The notes below the pieces were generated by a model. That model saw only the letters and a list, made by a program, of their open reading frames with translations. It had not been told where the DNA came from and searched no databases. The position numbers and the translations under genes are program-made. From a virus, in IMG/VR virus record IMGVR_UViG_3300030110_003673, positions 1 through 27,653 of that record: DNA of 27,653 bases; one strand, written 5' to 3'. Shown piece after piece: positions 1-7,211 of the stretch; the first letter of the stretch is position 1, and each line of letters opens with the position of its first letter.

Positions 1-1
1 T

Positions 2-649
2 ATGGGATTCAAGGATTACAAGGTTATAATCTTGGATGAGTGTGATTACATCACACCAAACGCTCAAGCCGCACTTCGTAACCTAATGGAAACATTTAGT
101 AAACATTGTAGGTTTATCTTGACTTGTAATTTTGTCGAGAGAATTATTGACCCGATTCAATCTCGGTGTCAGGCATTTCAAGTAATTCCACCAAACAAAC
201 AAGATGTAGCGAAACATCTACATAATATTTTGACACAAGAGAACATAAATTATGAAAGAGAAGATTTAGGTTTATTAGTCAATAGTGGTTATCCTGATAT
301 TAGGAGAGTTATCAATGGAGCTCAAAGACAATCAGTTGAAGGTATATTAACGATTGATAAACAGAGTATTGTGGAGAACGATTATAAATTAAAATTATTA
401 AAGATTTTAGAAACCCAAGATAAAAAGAGTGCATTCAACAACATTCGTCAGTTGGTTGCCGACTCAAAGGTTACGGATTTTGCTGATTTATTTCGACTTC
501 TATATGATGAAGTTGATACTTATGGTAAAGGACATATTGCCGCTTGTATCTTGGTTATAGCAAAATATGAATTAAGTGATGCCCAAGTGGTTGATAAGGA
601 AATCAACGCTATGGCAATGTTAATAGAGTTATTAGGAATCATAAAATAA
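2..649 (+). CDS. Sliding-clamp loader ATPase subunit, T4 gp44-like (5' end outside window)
   Basis: This is the C-terminal two thirds of an AAA+ clamp-loader subunit, which uses ATP to open the sliding clamp and place it on primer-template DNA. The visible part begins just before Walker B (LDECD, residues 11-15 of the 215 visible). It continues through sensor 1 (TCN, 41-43) to the SRC arginine-finger motif (54-56) and a helical C-terminal collar domain. The Walker A region is missing because the gene runs off the left edge, so the Met at position 2 is internal and not a start. T4 gp44 is 319 residues, which fits about 100 missing here. The partner subunit (gp62-like) is encoded far downstream at 15935. 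The family is clear. Calling it phage rather than cellular RFC rests on the gp62-like partner and the gene context. Confidence 0.9.
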   Translation: MGFKDYKVIILDECDYITPNAQAALRNLMETFSKHCRFILTCNFVERIIDPIQSRCQAFQVIPPNKQDVAKHLHNILTQENINYEREDLGLLVNSGYPDIRRVINGAQRQSVEGILTIDKQSIVENDYKLKLLKILETQDKKSAFNNIRQLVADSKVTDFADLFRLLYDEVDTYGKGHIAACILVIAKYELSDAQVVDKEINAMAMLIELLGIIK

Positions 650-660
650 AAGGAGTCGTA

Positions 661-873
661 ATGTATTACGAAGCACAGGTTGTATTTACTGAAGAAATAG
701 ACACTAAAAATGGAGTCAAGGAAAAGAAAGTCCGACGCAACTATTTAGTAGAGTGTGATTCAGTATCGGTAGCAGAAGCAAGAGTAACTGAATTTCTAAA
801 GGATTCAGCATTTTTCTTTGAAGTAAAGGTAGCGAAAGAATCTAAGATAGTAGACGTGGTAGAAGCATCATGA
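661..873 (+). CDS. Small DUF4494-like protein
   Basis: A 70-residue protein with an AAGGAG ribosome site 5 nt upstream of its ATG. The pattern resembles DUF4494, a small family of unknown function that I associate mainly with Bacteroidota and their phages: an N-terminal strand (YYEAQVVF), a basic stretch (KEKKVRRNYLVE) and then an Ala/Glu-rich helix (SVAEARVTEFL). The match is by recalled pattern, not by alignment. The 3' end overlaps the following clpP-like gene by 4 nt (ATGA), so the two are probably translationally coupled. No catalytic residues are evident. Confidence 0.6.
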   Translation: MYYEAQVVFTEEIDTKNGVKEKKVRRNYLVECDSVSVAEARVTEFLKDSAFFFEVKVAKESKIVDVVEAS

Positions 874-1472
874 ACGGAAAATATTGGGGTGAAAAGAAAA
901 CACCAGCCCGTAAGGCAACACAAAATAGTAATACCGATAAGCACATTTCGGTTCAAGAAAATAAAATCTATTACTACTCAAGTGTAAACAGAGATAGTGC
1001 AGTAGAACTCAACAAGAAGATTGCAGAATTAGAATCAAAAAGTCTATCCTTGTCACATAGTTTAGATATTGATGCTCCACCTGTAAAGATAATGATTAAT
1101 TCAGGTGGTGGTTCTATCGTGGCAGGTATATCATCGATGGACACCATAATAAGAAGTAAAGTTCCAATTCATACCTATGTGGATGGATTTGCGGCAAGTG
1201 CAGCAACATTCCTCTCGGTAGTTGGAACTCATAGACTTATGAGTAGAAATTCTTATATGTTGATTCATCAACTATCAAGTACCTTTTGGGGAACATATTC
1301 TAATTTCGAGGACGAGAAACAGAATCTTGATTTAATGATGAAAACCATTAAAGAAGTGTATAAGAAGTATACTAAAGTTCCTATGAAAGAACTAAACAAT
1401 ATACTAAAACATGATTTATTATGGGATGCCCAAAAGTGTTTAGATATGGGATTAATTGACCAAATAATATAA
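870..1472 (+). CDS. ClpP-like serine protease (first of two)
   Basis: A 200-residue ClpP/crotonase-fold protease, close to normal ClpP length. The substrate-binding glycine loop (MINSGGGS) is at 75-82. The nucleophile Ser110 lies in GFAASAATF, His133 in MLIHQ, and a candidate Asp182 precedes the conserved ending GLID (194-197). The whole catalytic triad therefore seems present. About 30 N-terminal residues are polar and poorly conserved. Phage ClpP homologues act either in capsid/prohead processing or in a Clp-like degradation role. No ClpX/ClpA ATPase and no structural genes are in the window, so its role is open. It overlaps the preceding gene by 4 nt and the following kinase gene by 1 nt (TAATG). 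A second, diverged ClpP is encoded at 17499. Confidence 0.88.
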   Translation: MNGKYWGEKKTPARKATQNSNTDKHISVQENKIYYYSSVNRDSAVELNKKIAELESKSLSLSHSLDIDAPPVKIMINSGGGSIVAGISSMDTIIRSKVPIHTYVDGFAASAATFLSVVGTHRLMSRNSYMLIHQLSSTFWGTYSNFEDEKQNLDLMMKTIKEVYKKYTKVPMKELNNILKHDLLWDAQKCLDMGLIDQII

Positions 1473-2260
1473 TGAATGTATTAGTTATAGGAGATAGTTG
1501 TAAGGATGTATTTGTGTATGGTGATATTACACGAATAAGTCCTGAGGCACCAATTCCTGTATTTGTTCCATCACACACAGAAAAGAATGACGGAATGGCT
1601 CGTAATGTTTCACATAATGTAGAGGCATTACAAATGAACATCACTACGATTACTAATAAAAATGGTATAGTCAAAAAACGATATGTGGATAATCGTAGTG
1701 GTCAGATGGTATTAAGAGTTGATGAGCATGATTATTGTGATAGGATAGATAAAAAAGTTTTAGAAGATTTACGAGATAATAAATGTAGACCACACTTTGG
1801 TTCTGAAAAAAAGATTGATGCGATTATCATATCAGATTATTGTAAAGGATTTTTAGAAGAAGAAGATATTCAATTTATTTGTGATAATAATGATAATGTA
1901 TTTGTGGACACCAAGAAAAAACTTGGTAGTTGGATAAAACAAGCTGACTTCATCAAGATAAATGAATTGGAATACAAAAAAAATCATGAATTATTATCCG
2001 AAAAGGGATTTGAACAGAAACTCATCGTTACATTGGGAAGTAAGGGGTGCAGATATAGAAGTACAGTATATTCTGTTTCTGAAGTGCCAGTTAGGGATGT
2101 AAGTGGTGCAGGTGATACATTTCTTGCTGGGTTGGTTTGTGGATATTTAGATACAGGTAATATAGTTGAGGGAATAAGATTTGCTCAAAGGTGCACCACA
2201 ATTGTAGTGCAAAAACACGGAGTAGCAACCGTAGAATTAAAGGAGTTAGAGAATGGCTAA
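1472..2260 (+). CDS. Compact PfkB-family sugar kinase, RfaE1/HldE kinase-domain-like
   Basis: A 262-residue ribokinase-fold kinase resembling the D-glycero-beta-D-manno-heptose-7-phosphate kinase domain of HldE/RfaE. The RfaE signature RISPEAPIPVF occupies residues 21-31. An NV..NVEAL helix follows at 45-53. The ATP/anion-hole motif DVSGAGDTF is at 209-217, with Asp215 as predicted base. Compared with cellular HldE, about 35 residues seem to be missing after residue 53, where part of the substrate-binding region and lid normally lies. There is no C-terminal adenylyltransferase domain. The protein may therefore have altered substrate choice. It fits the sugar-linked genes at the right end (GT9 at 27257, DegT at 26468). 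Sugar kinase is secure; heptose specificity is inferred. Confidence 0.82.
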   Translation: MNVLVIGDSCKDVFVYGDITRISPEAPIPVFVPSHTEKNDGMARNVSHNVEALQMNITTITNKNGIVKKRYVDNRSGQMVLRVDEHDYCDRIDKKVLEDLRDNKCRPHFGSEKKIDAIIISDYCKGFLEEEDIQFICDNNDNVFVDTKKKLGSWIKQADFIKINELEYKKNHELLSEKGFEQKLIVTLGSKGCRYRSTVYSVSEVPVRDVSGAGDTFLAGLVCGYLDTGNIVEGIRFAQRCTTIVVQKHGVATVELKELENG

Positions 2261-2540
2261 AAGAAAACTACCACCACAAGGTGCACAGCCACAAGTTGAT
2301 TTGTCAAAGGCAGATACTATAAAATGTGAAGATTGTGGAAATTACCTTTTTATTACATCGAATGTGATTAAAAGAATTTCGGCAATAATGTCACCAAGTG
2401 GACAAGAAGCACTTGTACCAATTCAAGTATATAGTTGTGGTAATTGTGGTAAAGTTCCAAAGATGTTCTTAGAAGGAGCAGGGTTAACTGGTGAAGAACC
2501 ACCTAAAGAAGATTCACTTTCAAGATTTGATTTAGGATAA
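2253..2540 (+). CDS. Zinc-ribbon protein of unknown function
   Basis: A 95-residue protein with two CxxC knuckles (Cys25/Cys28 and Cys62/Cys65) that would form a zinc ribbon. It has a basic, proline-rich N-terminus (AKRKLPPQG) and an acidic tail. The segment between the knuckles is mostly beta-prone. I recall similar small zinc-ribbon proteins in T4-like marine phages, but no function is known to me. The start overlaps the kinase gene by 8 nt, preceded by a purine-rich AAGGAG-type site. Confidence 0.7.
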   Translation: MAKRKLPPQGAQPQVDLSKADTIKCEDCGNYLFITSNVIKRISAIMSPSGQEALVPIQVYSCGNCGKVPKMFLEGAGLTGEEPPKEDSLSRFDLG

Positions 2541-2779
2541 TGTCTTTAAATCTACTTGGTGATTACATCTTCAAAAGAATACAGAAAGACAATACAGATA
2601 ATCGAAATATTAAATATAAACCACGAGAATCTATGACTGGTTTATATATTGGTGCCAAAGATATACAAAGATATATCAATGATTATTTTAATTATGGTAT
2701 AGACCACATGGGCGACAATGAGTGTGCAGACGATAGGATAGAAAGATATTGGGATGATTCAGATGGTATCGAAAAATAA
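2540..2779 (+). CDS. Small hypothetical protein
   Basis: A 79-residue acidic protein that I do not recognise. It is rich in Asp, Asn and Tyr, with a probable amphipathic helix at 43-57 (KDIQRYINDYFNYG) and a strongly acidic C-terminus. Its start overlaps the stop of the previous gene by 1 nt (TAATG), with AGGA just upstream. Its 3' end overlaps the next gene. The compact coupling and matching strand support a real gene. Confidence 0.6.
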   Translation: MSLNLLGDYIFKRIQKDNTDNRNIKYKPRESMTGLYIGAKDIQRYINDYFNYGIDHMGDNECADDRIERYWDDSDGIEK

Positions 2780-3440
2780 AATAGAATCAGTATCATTAGA
2801 TATTGCAAATCATTGGAAAGATAATAATATATTAACTGAGGTGAATCCTCAATGTGGAACTTTTGTTGGGTTTGATTGGGTTGAATATGAGGGAAATTAT
2901 TATCTACCTTCAATTAACACTAATATAGATTTGGGTTATGTAGAACACGAACATTTTAAATTCGATGTTCTGTTAGAATTTTTGAAGGAAAATGAATATA
3001 GTTTTGCTTTAGGGTTAAGAAATTATGCATTCAAAGATAATCCATCAGAGGAATGGACAGATAAACTTAAAGAACTTTTAATTTCTAACGAAATAGAGTA
3101 TGATGAATTTGTAACTGATTTATGGCCAGCATCGATACCTGAGTTTGACATACCACCTAACGTTTTTGTTTTTAGGTATGCATTTGATGAGTATAGTAAG
3201 ATAGATAAGATGGCTTCAAATCAATCGTTATTTGAAGATTTTATGAAAACTTCACTTATCGATTATCCTAATGAAAACGACCAATTCGAAGTATATTATA
3301 ATGGTGGTAAGGATGAAGAACGACCATATAAGACACTCGAATTAGATTTACTGAAAATTACTGATAAAATACGAGTCATAGTTTTTTGTAGTGATAAGGG
3401 AAATTTTATATTACACAATTATAGTAGGAAAAGTAAATGA
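2763..3440 (+). CDS. Hypothetical protein
   Basis: About 225 residues and unrecognised. It is soluble, rich in aromatic and acidic residues, with no membrane segment or obvious catalytic motif. Two in-frame ATGs compete, at 2754 and 2763. I prefer 2763 because GGGA (2751-2754) lies about 8 nt upstream, a usual spacing, whereas for 2754 the same purines abut the codon. It overlaps the previous gene by 17 nt and hands over to the SGNH array with an ATGA overlap. That coupling suggests it is transcribed with the array. Confidence 0.6.
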   Translation: MVSKNKIESVSLDIANHWKDNNILTEVNPQCGTFVGFDWVEYEGNYYLPSINTNIDLGYVEHEHFKFDVLLEFLKENEYSFALGLRNYAFKDNPSEEWTDKLKELLISNEIEYDEFVTDLWPASIPEFDIPPNVFVFRYAFDEYSKIDKMASNQSLFEDFMKTSLIDYPNENDQFEVYYNGGKDEERPYKTLELDLLKITDKIRVIVFCSDKGNFILHNYSRKSK

Positions 3441-4183
3441 TAAAACTTTTATACACCATAGGAGATAGTTGGACTTTTGGAGATGAATTAGTATTTCCTG
3501 AGTTACATTCTTATCCAACCTTATTATCTAAGGAACTTGGTTGTGAGTTAGAAAATGATGCAATAAATGGTGGCCCAAACGATTGGATGTATAGAAAAAC
3601 AATAGAATGGGTTTGTAGTCAAGATAACCTCGATGATGTAGCAGTAATCGTTGGTTGGAGTTCGGTAAATCGTAGAGAAGAAAATTATCAGATTTATCAT
3701 GGTGCATATCAAGATGATGAAGTAGATAAGTTTATTTTTGATAGATTGTATAATGAAGAATTGGAACACTATCGAACTATTTGTAATATGGTCTCGTTAC
3801 AAGAATTTTTAAAGTCCAAAAATGTAAAGTATTTATTTTATCAACCTTGGTATGATGTTTTGGATTGTGAAGGTATTTTAGACAATAAAAGACAGCAAAA
3901 AAATAAATTTAATTGGTTAATGAAAGATGATTCGTTTAAAGACTATCGTAAGGAGTGTTATACCGATGTTTTAACCATTGGGAAAATAATAGAACAAGTA
4001 GATATGAGTCGTGTTATAGGACCAGTAGTTAAGGGTTATGAAAAAGAATACGATGTTAAAAGTATAATGAGTGGTATTTTTGGAAGGAGAGAAGATGGAC
4101 GACCAAAGATGCATCCCAACGAAGAAGGTCATAAGATAATATGTAAATTTTTAAAAGAAAAATTAATAGAATTATACTCGTGA
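3437..4183 (+). CDS. SGNH/GDSL hydrolase-like protein, array copy 1
   Basis: A 248-residue protein with the signatures of the SGNH hydrolase fold, which includes esterases and O-acetyl-ester hydrolases. Block I is GDSWTFG, with nucleophile Ser11. A block III-like GGPND is followed by WMYRK. A GWS motif comes next (VIVGWSSVNRREEN). The C-terminal block V has MHPNEEGH with catalytic His226. The putative Ser-His pair is intact, so this copy is predicted active. No signal peptide is visible, so action would be cytoplasmic or within the virion. It is the first of six consecutive paralogues and overlaps its neighbours by 4 nt on each side. The substrate is unknown; sugar O-acyl groups are one possibility given the glycan genes elsewhere in the window. 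Confidence 0.8.
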   Translation: MIKLLYTIGDSWTFGDELVFPELHSYPTLLSKELGCELENDAINGGPNDWMYRKTIEWVCSQDNLDDVAVIVGWSSVNRREENYQIYHGAYQDDEVDKFIFDRLYNEELEHYRTICNMVSLQEFLKSKNVKYLFYQPWYDVLDCEGILDNKRQQKNKFNWLMKDDSFKDYRKECYTDVLTIGKIIEQVDMSRVIGPVVKGYEKEYDVKSIMSGIFGRREDGRPKMHPNEEGHKIICKFLKEKLIELYS

Positions 4184-4821
4184 AAAAAACACTTTATACG
4201 ATAGGAGATAGTTGGACACAAGGATACGACTTGAAAAATCCTAAAGAAGAATGCTACCCATATCTTCTGTCTAAAAAACTTGATTGTGATTTGATAAATG
4301 AGGCAAAACCAGCAGCCTCAAACGATTGGATGTTTAGAAAATCGGTTGAATGGATTACCACAAACGATACCTCAAATATACACACATTTATAGTTGGATG
4401 GTCACAACCAGATAGACGAGAGGAAAACTTTAATTTTTATCATGGTGGAGCTCCAAAATATGAGAGAATCAACTATGCCGACAATACTATTTCTAATTGG
4501 ATTAGTGATAATTTGTCGAATGAAAAACTATCAAATATAAAAAGTTTTACCTACATTTATACCTTACAGGAAATATTGAAGAAAAATAATATTAATTATT
4601 TATTTTACTTTCCGTGGGATCCGATATTGTTACAGGATGATTGGTATGAAGAAAACATTAAAGAGTATGTTCACGATATATATTTAAGTATAGATTTAGA
4701 TTATTGTGTTGGTCCAGAATTTGATGGTGAAAGGCCAGTTCCAATAGATGAATTAAGACACCCAACTGATGTTGAGCAGACGTGGATATGTAATAAATTA
4801 TATGGGGAGTTGAGTAAATGA
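4180..4821 (+). CDS. SGNH/GDSL hydrolase-like protein, array copy 2 (short form)
   Basis: A 213-residue paralogue with a GTG start inside a GTGA overlap with copy 1. Block I is GDSWTQG (Ser11), block III ASND, then WMFRKSVEW and the GWS..DRREENF motif. Block V is reduced to RHPTDVEQ (His194), lacking the usual Asn after Pro. It lacks a middle segment of about 40 residues (around FR.RD..YD.IKEK) that copies 5 and 6 share, which explains its shorter length. Its N-terminal half is strikingly like copy 6. Serine and histidine remain, so activity is possible. Confidence 0.78.
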   Translation: MKKTLYTIGDSWTQGYDLKNPKEECYPYLLSKKLDCDLINEAKPAASNDWMFRKSVEWITTNDTSNIHTFIVGWSQPDRREENFNFYHGGAPKYERINYADNTISNWISDNLSNEKLSNIKSFTYIYTLQEILKKNNINYLFYFPWDPILLQDDWYEENIKEYVHDIYLSIDLDYCVGPEFDGERPVPIDELRHPTDVEQTWICNKLYGELSK

Positions 4822-5705
4822 AAAAATCTTTATTGTTATTGGTTAGTGATTCTTGGGGAGTTGGTGCAGAAATAGAAAAGGTAGAAGATAATTTATATGT
4901 AAATCATTTACAGCAATATTTAGGATTTGATGAGATAAAAAATCTATCAATGAGTGGTCAAACCAATGACTCAATATATCAATCAACTATTTCTTCCATA
5001 TTTGAATACAAAGATAAATTTAATTTATTTGTTCTCGTGGGATGGACTTCTCCTGAAAGGAAACTATTTTCTTTTAATAGATTATACGAGGGTGGAAAAT
5101 CACCATATAATTTTAGTCATGTACCAGGTATGATTTACCAAGAAGATAAAGACTATGGGTGTGATTCACCTAAACAAAAAAGTGATTTAAAACATTTCTT
5201 GAACTTGTATAATAAATATTGTTGGAGCGTTGAGGAATCTTTAGAAAGATGGAGTTATCAAATGGTCACCCTTCATCGATTGTTAATTTCTTATGATATA
5301 AAACATTTGTTTTTTAATAATTTTTATCCGTATGGTTCAATGTATGATTTTTTTAAGGATAGTATCATAGATAATGTCATGCAGTCAGATGTAGATGAAT
5401 TTTTTGGTCATAATGAAGAAGTAAAAGATTTACATTTATATAGTGAACCACTAAAGTCGAGTGATGAGTTAAATTTTAATGAAAATGAGAAAAATTTAAT
5501 TTCTCAGATAAACAAGAAGAATATTTTTCCCAACACACTATTAAATGTTTTGAGAGATAAATATGAGAATAAAGAAAGACCTCCGATGAAAGTATCATCT
5601 GCAAAACCAAACAACCCAACACTGGCATCTGGTGGTCATCCAAATGAATTTGGACATATAGAAATAGCAAATATGTTATATAATTATATTAAAGAGATTG
5701 ATTAA
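4818..5705 (+). CDS. SGNH/GDSL hydrolase-like protein, array copy 3 (long, diverged)
   Basis: A 295-residue diverged paralogue. Block I reads SDSWGVG (Ser12; the usual Gly before Asp is Ser). Block III is GQTND, followed by a VGWTSPERK segment. Block V is GGHPNEFGH (His274). It carries extra sequence in the middle and before the C-terminus (roughly 120-250), rich in Asn, Asp and Phe. The catalytic Ser, Asn and His positions appear kept. The start is in an ATGA overlap with copy 2. The divergence shows it is an older branch than copies 5 and 6. Confidence 0.75.
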   Translation: MKKSLLLLVSDSWGVGAEIEKVEDNLYVNHLQQYLGFDEIKNLSMSGQTNDSIYQSTISSIFEYKDKFNLFVLVGWTSPERKLFSFNRLYEGGKSPYNFSHVPGMIYQEDKDYGCDSPKQKSDLKHFLNLYNKYCWSVEESLERWSYQMVTLHRLLISYDIKHLFFNNFYPYGSMYDFFKDSIIDNVMQSDVDEFFGHNEEVKDLHLYSEPLKSSDELNFNENEKNLISQINKKNIFPNTLLNVLRDKYENKERPPMKVSSAKPNNPTLASGGHPNEFGHIEIANMLYNYIKEID

Positions 5706-6511
5706 TGTTCGCAGTAGTAGGATGTTCATTTACTCGTGGTGAAAGATTATTTTATCATAGATATGTGGATGTCAATGAAAATGGCCATTTTATACCAAAG
5801 GATTCACCTTATAGTGGTGAGTTAGAAATTCCAAAAACTCACAGAGGTTTTAGGGCTAACATTCCTATTTTTGGTAAGGTAGATGATTCTAATCATATGG
5901 CTATAGCAACCATAGATGATAAAAGGTTTCAATTAGACCATACTGCAGCAGGATTGTTATCAAAAAAATTAAATTGTGAGTATTTTCAATCATCTGGTCA
6001 TAATGATGGGAATCATAATCAGATAAAAGAATGGATAGACTTATCAAATAAAGTTTCAGAAAGAAAATTAGATTTTATTATTTGGCAACTAACTGATCCA
6101 CAGAGAGATTTAGAAGATGTTACTAATTTTTGGAGTAAACTAAACTCAATATCTACACCACCTGAAGAAAAGGAAAAACTTTGGAATCACATTACTAATG
6201 AAATACCACAGAAAACAATAGGTCATATTGTAGAGTTGGATAAAAAATGTAAAGAAAGTGATATTGATTTATTTGTTTGGAGTTGGCAAGATGATATTGC
6301 AAAACTGATAAAAAACGAGGATTATTTTGTTAGGTTGGTTCATAATGATAAGTGGTATCGTTCTTTTAATCACTTTAAAGATACAAGTAAATTAGATGTT
6401 GAATTGAGTCAAATTTTTAATACTGAAGATAATCACCCAAATAAATTTTTTAATGAGGTGTTGTATAATTCACTACTGATAAAACTGAGACAGAGGGGAT
6501 ATGAAATCTAA
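5705..6511 (+). CDS. SGNH hydrolase-like protein, array copy 4 (most diverged)
   Basis: A 268-residue protein whose N-terminus (VVGCSFTRG, Ser8) is the GCSFT variant of block I. GHNDGNHN corresponds to block III, and a C-terminal DNHPNKFF (His244) to block V. The region after block I is expanded. The middle reads DFIIWQLTDPQRD where other copies have the GWS motif, so the topology is kept although identity is low. It could be a distinct SGNH subfamily placed in the array, not a direct duplicate. The start shares 1 nt with the stop of copy 3 (TAATG). Its last residues (RGYEI) are encoded by the junction that also begins copy 5. Confidence 0.68.
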   Translation: MFAVVGCSFTRGERLFYHRYVDVNENGHFIPKDSPYSGELEIPKTHRGFRANIPIFGKVDDSNHMAIATIDDKRFQLDHTAAGLLSKKLNCEYFQSSGHNDGNHNQIKEWIDLSNKVSERKLDFIIWQLTDPQRDLEDVTNFWSKLNSISTPPEEKEKLWNHITNEIPQKTIGHIVELDKKCKESDIDLFVWSWQDDIAKLIKNEDYFVRLVHNDKWYRSFNHFKDTSKLDVELSQIFNTEDNHPNKFFNEVLYNSLLIKLRQRGYEI

Positions 6512-7211
6512 AATTTTATATACCGTAGGAGATAGTTGGACTTATGGGGATGATTTAAAAAACCCACAAATTGAATCGTATCCCTATTTACTCTCAAAAA
6601 GAATTGGATGTGATTTGGTAAACGATGGTAAGAATTTTGCTGGAAATGATTGGATATTCAGAAAATCTGTTGAATTCATTACAAGTAATAAAATAGAAAA
6701 TATTCATACCTTTATAGTGGGATGGTCTAATCATTGTAGGAGAGAGGAAAATTTTAAATTTTTCTATGGTGGTTCACCTAAAATAGAAAAGGCATTTAGA
6801 GCAAGAGATAGTCAGTATGACTTGATAAAAGAGAAAGTTGGTAATCTAAGTAGGGTTGTGTTAAAAAATAAATTATTAGGTGATGAAGATGAAACTTCTA
6901 AAATAATTAGTGAATTACTTTATAATAAGGAATTGTCAATTATTAAAAGTCTTACCTATATGGTATCATTACAGGAATTACTAAAGAGTAAAAATATAAA
7001 TTATGTTTTTTATTTTCCGTGGTACGATATTTTAACCGAAGAACATAACATCAATGATATTTATTCGCAGATAGATAGGAATTATTGTTTAGGACCGACT
7101 ATTGATGGTGATAAAATACCAACTGATAACGCTCGTCATCCAAATAAAAAAGAACACCAGTGGATATCCGATAAACTATACGATTTTATAGGAGATAAAT
7201 ATGGAATCTAA
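6501..7211 (+). CDS. SGNH/GDSL hydrolase-like protein, array copy 5
   Basis: A 236-residue paralogue with intact signatures: GDSWTYG (Ser12), AGND then WIFRKSVEF, VGWSNHCRREENF, and block V RHPNKKEHQW (His213). It shares with copy 6 a middle segment (RD..YD.IKEK.G.LSRVV) and a C-terminus ending IGDKYG followed by Ile or Phe. These two are the closest pair by their 3' halves. The gene begins inside copy 4 and ends inside copy 6, each time with an 11-nt overlap. Predicted catalytically competent; substrate unknown. Confidence 0.8.
   Translation: MKSKILYTVGDSWTYGDDLKNPQIESYPYLLSKRIGCDLVNDGKNFAGNDWIFRKSVEFITSNKIENIHTFIVGWSNHCRREENFKFFYGGSPKIEKAFRARDSQYDLIKEKVGNLSRVVLKNKLLGDEDETSKIISELLYNKELSIIKSLTYMVSLQELLKSKNINYVFYFPWYDILTEEHNINDIYSQIDRNYCLGPTIDGDKIPTDNARHPNKKEHQWISDKLYDFIGDKYGI
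7183..7205 (+). repeat. Junction direct repeat, copy A (pair with 7919-7941)
   Basis: A 23-nt stretch identical to 7919-7941. It contains AGGAGA, an internal ribosome-binding site within the end of an SGNH gene, followed by ATAAATATGGA, which includes the next gene's start codon. It marks the boundary of the duplicated unit and shows that the translational coupling signal was duplicated with the gene. Confidence 0.85.
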
